A program made the position numbers and the translations under genes. A DNA stretch of 64,000 nt from Streptomyces sp. Alt3 (GTDB lineage: Bacteria > Actinomycetota > Actinomycetes > Streptomycetales > Streptomycetaceae). The DNA lies in contig NZ_CP120983.1 in the NCBI RefSeq assembly GCF_030719215.1, forward strand, positions 2,046,001 through 2,110,000, written 5' to 3'. Positions 7,255-15,973 of this stretch are shown in pieces; the first letter of the stretch is position 1, and the number at the start of each line of letters is the position of its first letter. The notes under the pieces are model-generated. The model had not been told where the DNA came from and did not search any database. It was given only the letters and a program-made list of their open reading frames with translations.

Positions 7255-9281
7255 ATGTACCCGATCAGCAGGCGGAGCCTGTTGCGCGGTGCGGCCGGCG
7301 CCCTCCCGCTCCTGGGCGCCGGCCCGGCCTTCGCCGCCACGGCATCCGATGACGTCCCGCCCCCTCACCGGGTCGGCGCAGGACCGTTCACCCACGTCTA
7401 CGACCCGTCCACGTCCACCGGCCCCCGCTATCTCAACGACCACACACTGATCAACGCCCGGGGCCGCTGGCACCTGTTCGCCATCGTCGGAGACAGCGCG
7501 CCGCCCGGCGGATCCCCGGACAGCGCGGCGGAGACCTCCTTCGCCCACGCCTCCGCGCCGGGCCCGCACGGGCCGTGGACCGGCCACCCCGACGCGCTGG
7601 TCGTCGACCCGTCCTACTTCGGGGAGGAACATCTCTGGGCTCCGCACGTCGTCGAGGCGGACGGCAGGTTCTGGATGTTCTACGCGGCGGGCGGCGCGAG
7701 TGGCGCGGCGATCAACCTCGCCACCTCGACGGATCTGTTCACCTGGACCCGCGAACCGTCCGGCCCGCTGTTCCGGGGGATCGTCGCGCGTGACCCGATG
7801 GTGCTGCGGGTCGGCGGCGAGTGGGTCATGTACTACACCGAACTCTCCGGCCCCGGCGGCCACCACGTCGTGGCCTGCCGGCGCTCCGCCGATCTGCGCA
7901 ACTGGGGCGATCCCCGCGTCGTGTTCACCGACGCGAGCACGGATGCGACGGTCTCGGTCACCGAGTCGCCGTACGTCGTCGAACGGGACGGCTGGTACTA
8001 CCTGTTCATCGGCCCGCGCAACGGATACGAGGGCACCGACGTCCTCGCGTCACGGGACCCCTTCGGTTTCGGGCTCGCCGGATCCGTGGGCCATGTGCCC
8101 GGCCACGCCGTGGAGGTGGTCCGCGACGGGGAGACCTGGTACGCGAGCGCCGCCGGCTGGTTCCGGAACGGGCTGTACATGGCGCCCCTGTCCTGGCGTG
8201 ACACACCGACGCCGTGGCAGAGCCCCGACAACCCGGTGGCCGGCCTCGACGTGGCCGCCGGCTCACGGTGTTCGCACTCGACGCCACCGACCACGCGATG
8301 CTGCGACGCGTCCAGCTCGACCCGCACACGGACAGCTGGTCGGACTGGGAGACCTTCGGAGGGCCGGCCGGTGCGGTTCCCACCCTCGGACGCGACACCG
8401 ACGGCAGGCTGGAGGTGTTCTCGCTCGCTCCCGGCGGCGCCAACCTGCACCACCGGGTGCAGCGTGCGGACGGCGGCTGGTACGACTGGGAGGAGTTCGG
8501 CGGTCCCGCCGGTGCCGCCCCGGCCGTCGCCCTCGACGCCCTGGGCCGGCTCGAGGTCTTCGCCCTGAGCCCCGGCGGCGCTTCCTTCGCGCGTCGGCGT
8601 CAGAGGTCGGCCGGGTCCACGGTCTGGGACCCGTGGGAGCCCGGGTTCGGCGGGGCCGCGGGTGCTCCGCCGGTCGTCGCGGCGAACGCCGACGGCCGAC
8701 TGGAGGTGTTCGTCCTGGCCCCCGGCGGCGCGGGCATCGACCACCGCTGGCAGGAGACCCCCGGCGGGCCCTGGACGGCGTCCTGGCACCGCTTCGGCAC
8801 GGCGGCGGGAGCCGCTCCGCGGGTGGCGCGGGACGGCAGCGGCCGGCTCACCGTGGCCGCGATCGGACCTTCGGGCATGGGAACCTTCGCCCGGCGGCAG
8901 GCCGTGCCGAGCGGCGGCTGGGACACCTGGCTGCCGTTGTCAGGCTGGAGCGCCGCCGCCCCGGCGTTCGCCGTGAACGCCGACGGCAGGCTGGAGGTGT
9001 TCACCCTCACACCCGGCGGAGCCCGCCTCGACCACCGCTGGCAGGTCACCCCCGGCGGGGACGCTCATCCCGGCGCGGAGTTCGGCGAACCCGGCGTCCG
9101 GCTCGCCGCCACCCCCACGGCCGCGCTCGACGCCACCGGGCGGCTGCACGTGTTCGCCGTCACCGACGCGAGCCGGGTGCGGACCCGTGTGCAGGCACAG
9201 CCGAGCGGCGGGTGGCAGCAGTGGACGGCCTTCGGGGACCGCTTGGTCGCGCCGCTCCTGTCGGGCAGCCCCGCGCTCTGA
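7255..9281 (+). pseudogene. Tat-exported GH43-like glycosidase plus seven-repeat propeller, split by one frameshift near 8258
   Basis: The first frame starts at ATG 7255 behind GAAGGAACTC with a Tat-type signal (SRRSLLRGAAGALPLLGAGP). Residues about 45-320 are a five-bladed-propeller glycosidase of GH43-like type: NDHTLI, LWAPHVVEADGRFWMFYAAG, a conserved ARDPMVL (Asp) and VTESPYVVERDGWYYLF (Glu). After GLDVAA this frame turns to nonsense and stops at 8568. In the -1 frame the sequence resumes exactly with RLTVFALDATDHAML and continues to 9281 as seven propeller repeats (DGRLEVFVLAPGGA, HRWQ, FGGPAGA). One missing base in GTGGCCGCCGG at 8251-8261 explains the break. It may be a real mutation, a sequencing error or, less likely, programmed frameshifting. 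The intact protein would have about 675 residues. Confidence 0.75.
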
Positions 9282-9544
9282 GCGGAGGACCGGATCTCGC
9301 CACGGGAAGGGGGCTCAGAGGCTTCGTTCACGGCTCCGGGGCTCCCTTCACGCCGTCCCGTCCGCCCGGCCCGGACTCCTGCCACCCCTCCGCGGTGACC
9401 TCCCCCACTGCTCACGGTCCGGAACGGGGCATCTGCGGACCGTGGTGACCAGTTGCGCCGATGTGGCCGAAGTACACCGGTGAACTCCCGTGAGATGAGT
9501 ATCGTTCCGCTGGTCCGACAAGCGACGCGCGGGACGGGGGAGCG

Positions 9545-10348
9545 GTGAGCGGCGTAATCGTCCATCTGCCGCAGGAGAGCGGCGCCGGCGGCGAACCGCG
9601 GGGAGACGCGGTGACGTTGCGGCTCGGCCCCGGTGAGGTCGCGCGCTTCGGGCGGGGCTCCGCGAGCGTTCCCGTCGAGCTGCGCCTCGACGATCCGGCG
9701 ATCTCCCGGCTGGCCGGGGAGATCCGTGTGACGGACGACCACTGGCAGTTGACCAACCACAGCACCGCCCACAGTTATCTCGTGGAGAACCCGGAGGGAG
9801 CGGGCGAATACCTGCGGGTTCCGCCGCGACGGGTCGGGGCACCCATCCCCTTCGAGTTCTCGCGCGTCGTGCTGCCCACGCGCGGTGACGTCACGTTCTC
9901 CTTCCAGGTGTTCGCTCCCGACCACCTCTATCTGGACCCGGACGCCATGGGCGTCCCCTGGGGGAACAGCACGGTCACCGCGTACTCCCTGAACGAGACG
10001 GCCGCGTACTTCCTCGTCCTGGTCGCGCTCTGCGAGCCACGTCTGCGCGACCAGTCGCGGGTGGCGGTCCCCACCACTCCCCGGATCGTGGAGCGGCTCA
10101 GAGGACACCTCACCTCCGGCGAACTGACCGCGCGGGCGGTCAGTTCGCACATCGACTACCTCGCCGAGGAGAAGCTGCGCATCGGCGTCCCGGACACCCC
10201 CGAGCCCGGCAGGAGCGACCGCCGCAACGGCAAACGGGAGGAGATCGTCGGGCTGGCGCTGCGGTTCGGGCTCGTACGGGAGGAGCACCTCGCGCTGTTG
10301 CCGCCCCTGGCACGCGCCGGGGGGCGGGAGCGGCAGGCCGCGCGATGA
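9545..10348 (+). CDS. FHA-domain protein, partner of the adjacent Ser/Thr kinase
   Basis: This 267-residue protein starts at a GTG following GACGGGGGAGC. Residues about 20-90 have the FHA outline: VTLRLGPGEVARFGRGS (the GR pair of the phosphothreonine loop), LRLDDPAISRLAGEIRV (the S-R position) and WQLTNHSTAHSYLVEN (the TN-S segment). FHA domains bind phosphothreonine. The C-terminal part (NETAAYFLVLVALCEPRLRD, TPRIVERLRGHLTSGELTARAVSSHIDYLAEEKLRIG) looks like a helical winged-helix-like region found in actinobacterial FHA proteins; its role is unknown. The stop overlaps the kinase start as ATGA, so translation is coupled and the product is probably a kinase substrate or adaptor. Confidence 0.75.
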   Translation: MSGVIVHLPQESGAGGEPRGDAVTLRLGPGEVARFGRGSASVPVELRLDDPAISRLAGEIRVTDDHWQLTNHSTAHSYLVENPEGAGEYLRVPPRRVGAPIPFEFSRVVLPTRGDVTFSFQVFAPDHLYLDPDAMGVPWGNSTVTAYSLNETAAYFLVLVALCEPRLRDQSRVAVPTTPRIVERLRGHLTSGELTARAVSSHIDYLAEEKLRIGVPDTPEPGRSDRRNGKREEIVGLALRFGLVREEHLALLPPLARAGGRERQAAR

Positions 10349-11730
10349 GGACGGCGCGCACCTCGGGGGGCACCACGGGGGACGACAGGACCGACGTGCT
10401 CCCGCCCGGCTGTCGCATCGGAGGCTGGGTGGTCACCCGGCTGATCGGGTCCGGCGGCTGGTCCACGGTGTACGCCGCGCGACCGGCCGGCCGACGGCCC
10501 GGCCGGGCCGCCACGCTCCCGGGCCACGGCGACGTCGCGCTCAAGATCATGCCGACCGCCGGTCTCTCGCCACGCCAGGTACGCAGGATCGTGGAGTCCG
10601 CCCGCCGCGAGGTCGAACTCGGGCGCAGGGCCGGGCACTCCCGGCTGATCGGCTTCCAGGAGTGGTTCGTCCTCGCCTCCCCCGAGCGCCCCTCCCTGGA
10701 GGGTGCGATCGTGCTGGTCATGGAACGGGCCGCCGGCAGCCTGCGGGACCTGATCGAAGCGGGGGTGCCCGAGGCCGACCGCGGCCGGCTGATCGCGGGC
10801 ATCTGCGAGGGGCTCGCCCATCTGCACCGTTCCGGCTGGGTCCACTCGGACCTCAAGCCGGAGAACGTCCTGCTGGGCAGGGACCGGTCCGTGAAGCTCT
10901 CGGACTTCGGCCTCGCCACCGAGCTGACGGGGACACACGGGTACGCGCCACCCATGGGAACCCTGGACTACTTCCCGCCCGAGCGCTGGAAGGCGCCCCT
11001 CGGTGAACTGGGCGTACGGGTCCGGCCGACCGCCGACATCTGGGCGCTGGGCGTCATCATCCACGAGGTCTTCGCGCCCGGCGTCCCGCTGTTCGCAGGG
11101 GCGACGCCCGTGGCACGGGGCGCCGCGGTCCAGGAGTACGGCGAGGGGCGGGCGGCGCTGCGCGTGGACCATGCCGTACCGGCGTTCTGGCGCGCGTTGG
11201 CCACCGACTGTCTGGCCCCGACCCATCGGGCCCGCGCTCCCCACACGGCGGAGAGCCTGCTCGCCCGGATCACCGCCCACCGGGAGGCGCGTGTCGCGGG
11301 GGCGGGACGGCGGTGCGGGCGCGCCCGCACCGCCGTCCTGGCCACCGCACTGTGCGGGGTGGCCGGTGCGACCCTGTGCTCGGACGGCGTACGGGCCGCC
11401 CCGGCCGCACCGGCCGGCCTGGTCAGGGTGTACAACGCGGAACGTGGCTGCCGGGAGCCGGTCGACCTGGACCTGCGGTGCAGTCTGGGTCTGGCGGTCG
11501 ATCCCCTGCGGCCCTACACGGCGGAGAACGTCGTACCGACCAGGGTGTGGCACGGCGACGTCCTGACCGCTGACTGTCAGGTGCACGGCGGGGATCCCGT
11601 CATCGACGAGGAGGACCGGCAGTCCACCCGCTGGTTCCGCATCCGCCTCCCGGCCGGCTCCGTGCCCTCCACTGCCTGGCTCCCCGCCGTACGCACCAGG
11701 GAGGTGCGGGCGCTGCCGGAGTGCCGCTAG
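10345..11730 (+). CDS. membrane Ser/Thr protein kinase with short extracytoplasmic domain
   Basis: The 461-residue protein has a Hanks-type kinase domain at about residues 25-310. The Gly loop is IGSGGWSTVYAA, the ATP lysine is in VALKIMP, and the catalytic loop HSDLKPENVLL keeps Asp and Asn with Ser in place of the usual Arg of HRD. It also has SDFGLA, the activation-segment end TLDYFPPE, and ADIWALGVIIHEVF. A hydrophobic segment (AVLATALCGVAGATLC, about 330-345) precedes about 110 external residues with cysteines in GCREP, LRCSL, ADCQV and PEC, which could form disulfides. This tail is not a PASTA array, so the sensed signal differs from that of PknB-type kinases. It is translationally coupled to the FHA gene. 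Confidence 0.85.
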   Translation: MRTARTSGGTTGDDRTDVLPPGCRIGGWVVTRLIGSGGWSTVYAARPAGRRPGRAATLPGHGDVALKIMPTAGLSPRQVRRIVESARREVELGRRAGHSRLIGFQEWFVLASPERPSLEGAIVLVMERAAGSLRDLIEAGVPEADRGRLIAGICEGLAHLHRSGWVHSDLKPENVLLGRDRSVKLSDFGLATELTGTHGYAPPMGTLDYFPPERWKAPLGELGVRVRPTADIWALGVIIHEVFAPGVPLFAGATPVARGAAVQEYGEGRAALRVDHAVPAFWRALATDCLAPTHRARAPHTAESLLARITAHREARVAGAGRRCGRARTAVLATALCGVAGATLCSDGVRAAPAAPAGLVRVYNAERGCREPVDLDLRCSLGLAVDPLRPYTAENVVPTRVWHGDVLTADCQVHGGDPVIDEEDRQSTRWFRIRLPAGSVPSTAWLPAVRTREVRALPECR

Positions 11731-11736
11731 TCCTGC

Positions 11737-13689
11737 TCAGCGGGCCCTCCCGGCGCAGGCCTCGGCCTCGGTGAGGTAGCGCTCCACGGGGCCCAGGGTC
11801 AGCATGCCGGTTGCCGCGCCCGCGTGTTCGGCCCGTGCTTCTCGCAGGGCCGTTGCCGCGCGAGCGGCGGTCTCTGGCCGGTCCAGTACGGCCGCGGCGT
11901 GCGCGACGAGGCACCAGAGCGCTTCCTGCATGTGGTCACCGGGCGGTTCGGGTGCGGTGGCGAGTGCGGCCTGCGCCTCCTCGACCCGGTCCTGTGCCAG
12001 CAGGACCAGCGGTGCCGCCCAGGGCAGGTACGGCCCCCAGTCGAGGTCGGGGCCGGTGGGAGCGGGGCGGCCGTGCATCAGCCGCAGGCCGAGCAGGGCG
12101 AGCGGGAGCAGGCCGCGGTGGAGCCCCGGCATACCGGCTGTGGCCAGGTCGTTGTCGGCGGCGCGGTAGGCGGCGGCAGCAGTTGCGGCGGTCGGGCCGC
12201 CGGGTTCGGTGCTGCGGGCGGCGGTGACGCGGGCACGGAACCACGCGGTGAGGACGGGGACGAGCGGGGATTCGTGGGCGGTGGCGATCGCCTCCGCCGC
12301 CCCGGCGTGTTCGGCGGCCTTCTCCAGCTCGCCGAGGGCGGACATCGCCTGGAGGCGTACGAGGTGCCCCAGGATCTCGAAGGCCGGCAGCGCGTGACGG
12401 CCGGTCACCGCGAGGAGCTCGGCGCCGATCGCGTCGCGCTGTGCGGCGAGGCCCGGCCTGGTGAAGGACTGGAGGAAGACGCCGTCGAGCGCGAAGGCGA
12501 GCAGCGCGGGATCGTTCAGTCTCCGCGCCAGGGCCTCGGCTTCGCGTGCGGCCTTGCGCGCGGTTTCGAGGGCGGCGCCCGTGGTGTCGGCGCTGCGGCT
12601 CTCCGTGGCGACGGTGGCGAGGAGCCGGGCCCGCAGATCGGCGGGGCCGTCCGGGCCGAGCCGGAGGAGGGTGTTCCCGGCCGCGGCGACGACGGCACGT
12701 GACTGCTCGGGGTCGTCGGCGCGGCTCCAGATCGCGGGGACGTCGTACGTACCGATGACGCGTGCGGTCAGCGTGACGTCTCCGGTGCGTTCGGCGGCGG
12801 CGATGGCCGCCAGGCGGTCGCGGCGCGAGCCGACGAGCGCGTCGCCTCCGGCCAGTGCGAGGGTGCGGGCGACTTCCACGGTCGTGCGCGGACCCAGCGG
12901 GGTGCGCGTCGCGGCCGGACCGGCCGGGCCCTGCTCTCCGGGCGGTTCCAGTTCGGGCGACCTGTTGAGGATGGCGGTTTCCAGGCGCCGCATCCGGGGG
13001 CTGGGATCGAGTCCCAGCTGTTCCACGAGCATCGTGCGGGCCCGGCGCAGGGTGTCCAGGGCCTCGGCCCGGCGCCCGTCGCGGTGCAGCGCACGGGCCA
13101 GCAGCCCCCAGGCCGGCTCGCGCCAGGGGTGCTCGGCGACGTGTCCGCCCAGTTCGGCGGCCAGACCGGCGCCGCCCCCGGAGGCGAGAAGGGCGTCGGC
13201 CCTCAACTCCACCGCCTGCAAGCGCAGTTCCTCCAGCCGCAGGCGTTCCTGCTCGACCCACGGTGAGCCGGGAAGGTCGGCGTAGGCCTGCCCGCGCCAC
13301 AGGGCGAGCGTCTCGCCGAGGTCCGCCGCCCTGCCGGGAGACCGGCGGGCGGCGGCCAGGGCGTCCTGGAAACGGTGGGCGTCCACGGCTTCACGCGGCA
13401 GGCGCAGCAGATACCCGGTCCCCTGGGTGACCAGCACCCTCGGCGGTGTGCGCGGCAAGCGGTCCGGTTCGACGGCCCGGCGCAGCGCGGCGACGAAGGT
13501 GCGCAGTGCGCCGACGGCGCTGCCCGGAGGGTCGTCCCACAGGTCGTCGACCAGGGCGTCGGTGGTGACCGTGCGGCCCTGGGCGGCGACCAGCCGGCCC
13601 AGAACCTCTCGGTGGCGCGGACCGCCGAGGTTGACGGGCCGGCCGTCGTCGTGCCATGCCTGTACCGCGCCGAGCACATCGATCCGCAT
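11737..13689 (-). CDS. AfsR/SARP-family regulator: winged helix, BTAD and long helical-repeat C-terminus
   Basis: The 650-residue protein starts at ATG 13689 behind GAGAGGAAGAG. Residues 1-95 form a SARP DNA-binding winged helix (MRIDVLGAVQAWHDDGRPVN, LVDDLWDDPPG, VGALRTFVAALRRAVEP, GTGYLLRL). Residues about 100-250 are a BTAD domain ending LGLDPSPRMRRLETAIL. The remaining 390 residues are Ala/Arg/Leu-rich helical repeats (ETARKAAREAEALARRLNDP, LLAFALDGVFLQSF, LPAFEILGHLVRLQAMSALG) of the type found after BTAD in regulators that lack an NB-ARC domain. No P-loop is visible. Targets are unknown. It converges with the kinase gene, only 6 bp apart, and is transcribed toward it. Confidence 0.85.
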   Translation of the reverse strand: MRIDVLGAVQAWHDDGRPVNLGGPRHREVLGRLVAAQGRTVTTDALVDDLWDDPPGSAVGALRTFVAALRRAVEPDRLPRTPPRVLVTQGTGYLLRLPREAVDAHRFQDALAAARRSPGRAADLGETLALWRGQAYADLPGSPWVEQERLRLEELRLQAVELRADALLASGGGAGLAAELGGHVAEHPWREPAWGLLARALHRDGRRAEALDTLRRARTMLVEQLGLDPSPRMRRLETAILNRSPELEPPGEQGPAGPAATRTPLGPRTTVEVARTLALAGGDALVGSRRDRLAAIAAAERTGDVTLTARVIGTYDVPAIWSRADDPEQSRAVVAAAGNTLLRLGPDGPADLRARLLATVATESRSADTTGAALETARKAAREAEALARRLNDPALLAFALDGVFLQSFTRPGLAAQRDAIGAELLAVTGRHALPAFEILGHLVRLQAMSALGELEKAAEHAGAAEAIATAHESPLVPVLTAWFRARVTAARSTEPGGPTAATAAAAYRAADNDLATAGMPGLHRGLLPLALLGLRLMHGRPAPTGPDLDWGPYLPWAAPLVLLAQDRVEEAQAALATAPEPPGDHMQEALWCLVAHAAAVLDRPETAARAATALREARAEHAGAATGMLTLGPVERYLTEAEACAGRAR

Positions 13690-13779
13690 GCTGCTCTTCC
13701 TCTCGGGACCACACCATAGGCCGTGGTGCGCAGGGGCTTTCGAGCGACGGGCGGCGGCTTGTCCGGGGAGAACCGCGCG

Positions 13780-14658
13780 TCAGCGGGCCAGCAGGTCCTG
13801 GATCGCCGCCGCGATCTCGCCGGGTGCCTCCTCGGCCATGAAGTGACCGGCCCGGGTGAGGCGGTGGTCCAGGTCGGGCGCCCATGCCCGCCACACCTGC
13901 GAGGCGTCGTAGCCGAGCTGCGATCCCCAGTCCTGCTGGACCACGGTGACGGGCATCGCGAACTGGGAGCCCGCGTCGAGGTCCGCCTGGTCCTGGGTCA
14001 CGTCGATGCCGGCCGAGGCGCGGTAGTCGGCGACGATCGAGTCGACCGCGCCGCCGCTCGCCCGCAGGTACTCGGCGCGCACCTCGTCCGGGATCGCCTC
14101 CGGGTCCTTGGCCCAGGCGTCGAGGAACGACCCGAAGAACGCGTCCGAGCTGTTGGCGATCATCGTCTCCGGCAGGCCCGCGGGCTGCGCCATCAGGAAC
14201 AGGTGGTAGCCGACCGCCGCGGAGAGTCCCTGCAGCACGTTCCACATGGCCAGCGTCGGCACGACGTCGAGGATGCCCAGGTGCGTGACGGTCTCCGGGT
14301 GGTCCAGCCCCGCCCTGAAGGCGACGAGGGCGCCGCGGTCGTGGCCGACGAGGGCGAACTGTTCGTGGCCCAGCCGTGCGGCGACCGAGACGATGTCCGC
14401 GGCCATGGTCCGCTTGGAGTAGACGTCCTCGTCGGTCGCCCGCGGCTTGTCGCTGTCGCCGTATCCGCGCAGGTCGGGGACGATCACCGTGTGCTCGGCG
14501 GCCAGCTCCCGTGCGACGTGCCGCCACATCAGGTGGGTCTCGGGAAAGCCGTGCAGCAGGACGACCGGGCTGCCGGCGCCCCCCACCGCGACGTTCAGCC
14601 GGACGTCGTGCGCGCCCGGCAGCCGGCTGTACTCGAAGCCGGGAATCGTCAGGGTCAT
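13780..14658 (-). CDS. alpha/beta hydrolase, haloacetate dehalogenase/epoxide hydrolase type
   Basis: This 292-residue protein has the HGFPETHLMWRHVA oxyanion segment and PDLRGYGDSDKP. The nucleophile elbow VGHDRGALVAFRAGLDHPE has Asp as nucleophile rather than Ser. Next comes LGILDVVPTLAMW, and the catalytic His is in TRAGHFMAEEAPGE. The VGHDRG and LDVVPT combination resembles haloacetate/fluoroacetate dehalogenases more than epoxide hydrolases, although the halide-binding residues cannot be confirmed by eye. Asp-nucleophile enzymes form an ester intermediate that the His-activated water hydrolyses. It is preceded by AAGAGGTATCC. The quinone-oxidoreductase-like gene lies 191 bp upstream on the same strand, so co-transcription is possible but not shown. 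Confidence 0.8.
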   Translation of the reverse strand: MTLTIPGFEYSRLPGAHDVRLNVAVGGAGSPVVLLHGFPETHLMWRHVARELAAEHTVIVPDLRGYGDSDKPRATDEDVYSKRTMAADIVSVAARLGHEQFALVGHDRGALVAFRAGLDHPETVTHLGILDVVPTLAMWNVLQGLSAAVGYHLFLMAQPAGLPETMIANSSDAFFGSFLDAWAKDPEAIPDEVRAEYLRASGGAVDSIVADYRASAGIDVTQDQADLDAGSQFAMPVTVVQQDWGSQLGYDASQVWRAWAPDLDHRLTRAGHFMAEEAPGEIAAAIQDLLAR

Positions 14659-14849
14659 GGCGGATACCTCTTGTTCTCACTCGAACTGCTCCTGCCGGTC
14701 CGTCCGACCGGCAGGAACCAAGGTGCACGGTGCGGATGAGCAGCGGATCAGCGTCGCGCGGCGGACGGCACGCGGCGATCGGGGAGTGAGGCCCCGGGGC
14801 CCTCCCCGCCCCCCTCGGACCACCGGTGCCGGACGGAGCGCGGGGGCGG

Positions 14850-15902
14850 CTACGGGTGCATGACGATCTTCCCCACGTGCCTCCTGCGGGCCAGCTCCTC
14901 CTGCGCCCGAGCCGCCTGGTCCAGAGGGAACGTCGCGGCGACGAGAGGCTGGATCGCGGCCTCGCGGGCCAGGTCCATGAGAAGGCCGAAGTGCGTCGGG
15001 GTGTGCATCGCGGAGCCGATCACCTGTGCGTTGTGCAGATAGAGACGGCGTACGTCGAACGTCACGTCGTAGCCGCCGAGTGCGCCGGCGACGACCCACC
15101 GGCCGCCCTCACGCAGCAGCGGCAGCCCCTCGCCAACCAGGTCCCCGGCGACGACGTCGAGTCCGAGGTCGATGCCGTCCGGGGCTGCGGCGCGGACCTG
15201 CTCGGCGATGCCCCCCGCCCGGTCGACGACCTCGTGCGCACCCGCTTCACGCACCGCGTCGATCTTGGATCCGCTACTGACGGCGAGCACCCTCGCACCG
15301 CGCGCACGGGCGATCTGCACCAGCGCGATGCCCACTCCGCCCGACGCCCCCGAAACCAGGACGGTCTCCCCCTCCCGCAGCCGGCCCCGCTCGATCATGC
15401 CCAGGGCCGTGCCGTAGGCGGTCGGCAGCGTCGCGAGCTGGTCGTCCGTGAGCGGGGACCCTGTCACGTCGTGCACCCGCTCCACCGGTGCGGTCACGAA
15501 TTCGGCGTAGCCGCCGTCGCGTTCGCTGCCCATCAGGCCCACCGGGTTCGCGTCCGGCCCGTCGGTGTCGTAGACCGCCGGGTCGACGACCACGCGGAGA
15601 CCGACGAGGTCCTCGTCCACGTCGGCGCCGACCGCCACGACGCGGCCTGCCACGTCGGCTCCCTGGATGCGCGGGAAGCCGATCGGCCCTCGCCAGCCCG
15701 ACCGCGCCTCGGGGTCACCGGGCCGTCCGTAGGCTCCCTCCCGGGTCCACAGGTCGGTGTTGTTCAGCGCGACCGCGGCGACCCGGACCAGCACCTCCCC
15801 TGCCTGCGGGACCGGCACGGCCACTTCTGCCTGCCGGAGGACCTCCGGCCCTCCGTGCTCCGCGATCCGTACCGCGCGCATGGTCTCGGGCACACCCATC
15901 AC
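14850..15902 (-). CDS. zinc-independent MDR-family quinone/alcohol oxidoreductase
   Basis: The 350-residue protein can start at GTG 15902 or at the next codon, ATG 15899; AGGAGG lies 5-8 nt before them. The GroES-like N-terminal half has GEVLVRVAAVALNNTDLW and IQGADVAGRVVAVG and lacks the structural and catalytic zinc cysteines. The nucleotide-binding half has ETVLVSGASGGVGIALVQIA, an AxxGxxG-type NAD(P)H site, and DLGLDVVAGD. The end RRRHVGKIVMHP is typical of zinc-independent quinone oxidoreductases and enoyl reductases. The substrate is not predictable. It is divergent from a TetR gene, with an imperfect 38-bp inverted repeat between them, so repression by that TetR and induction by a reactive small molecule are likely. 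Confidence 0.85.
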   Translation of the reverse strand: MMGVPETMRAVRIAEHGGPEVLRQAEVAVPVPQAGEVLVRVAAVALNNTDLWTREGAYGRPGDPEARSGWRGPIGFPRIQGADVAGRVVAVGADVDEDLVGLRVVVDPAVYDTDGPDANPVGLMGSERDGGYAEFVTAPVERVHDVTGSPLTDDQLATLPTAYGTALGMIERGRLREGETVLVSGASGGVGIALVQIARARGARVLAVSSGSKIDAVREAGAHEVVDRAGGIAEQVRAAAPDGIDLGLDVVAGDLVGEGLPLLREGGRWVVAGALGGYDVTFDVRRLYLHNAQVIGSAMHTPTHFGLLMDLAREAAIQPLVAATFPLDQAARAQEELARRRHVGKIVMHP

Positions 15903-15922
15903 TTGGACCTCCTCGCAGATAT

Positions 15923-15960
15923 ACTGATCTGTATACCCCGTCCACGGTACACCGATCAGT
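15923..15960. promoter_or_regulatory. probable TetR operator between the oxidoreductase and TetR genes
   Basis: The arm ACTGATCTGTATACC (15923-15937) is matched by GGTACACCGATCAGT (15946-15960), which is its reverse complement at 13 of 15 positions, across an 8-bp spacer. A smaller perfect inverted repeat TATAC/GTATA (15920-15924 and 15931-15935) lies inside the left arm. The site ends 13 bp before the TetR start codon and begins 20 bp before the oxidoreductase start, so a bound repressor would block both promoters. Confidence 0.65.
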
Positions 15961-15973
15961 GAAGGTCCGCCCC

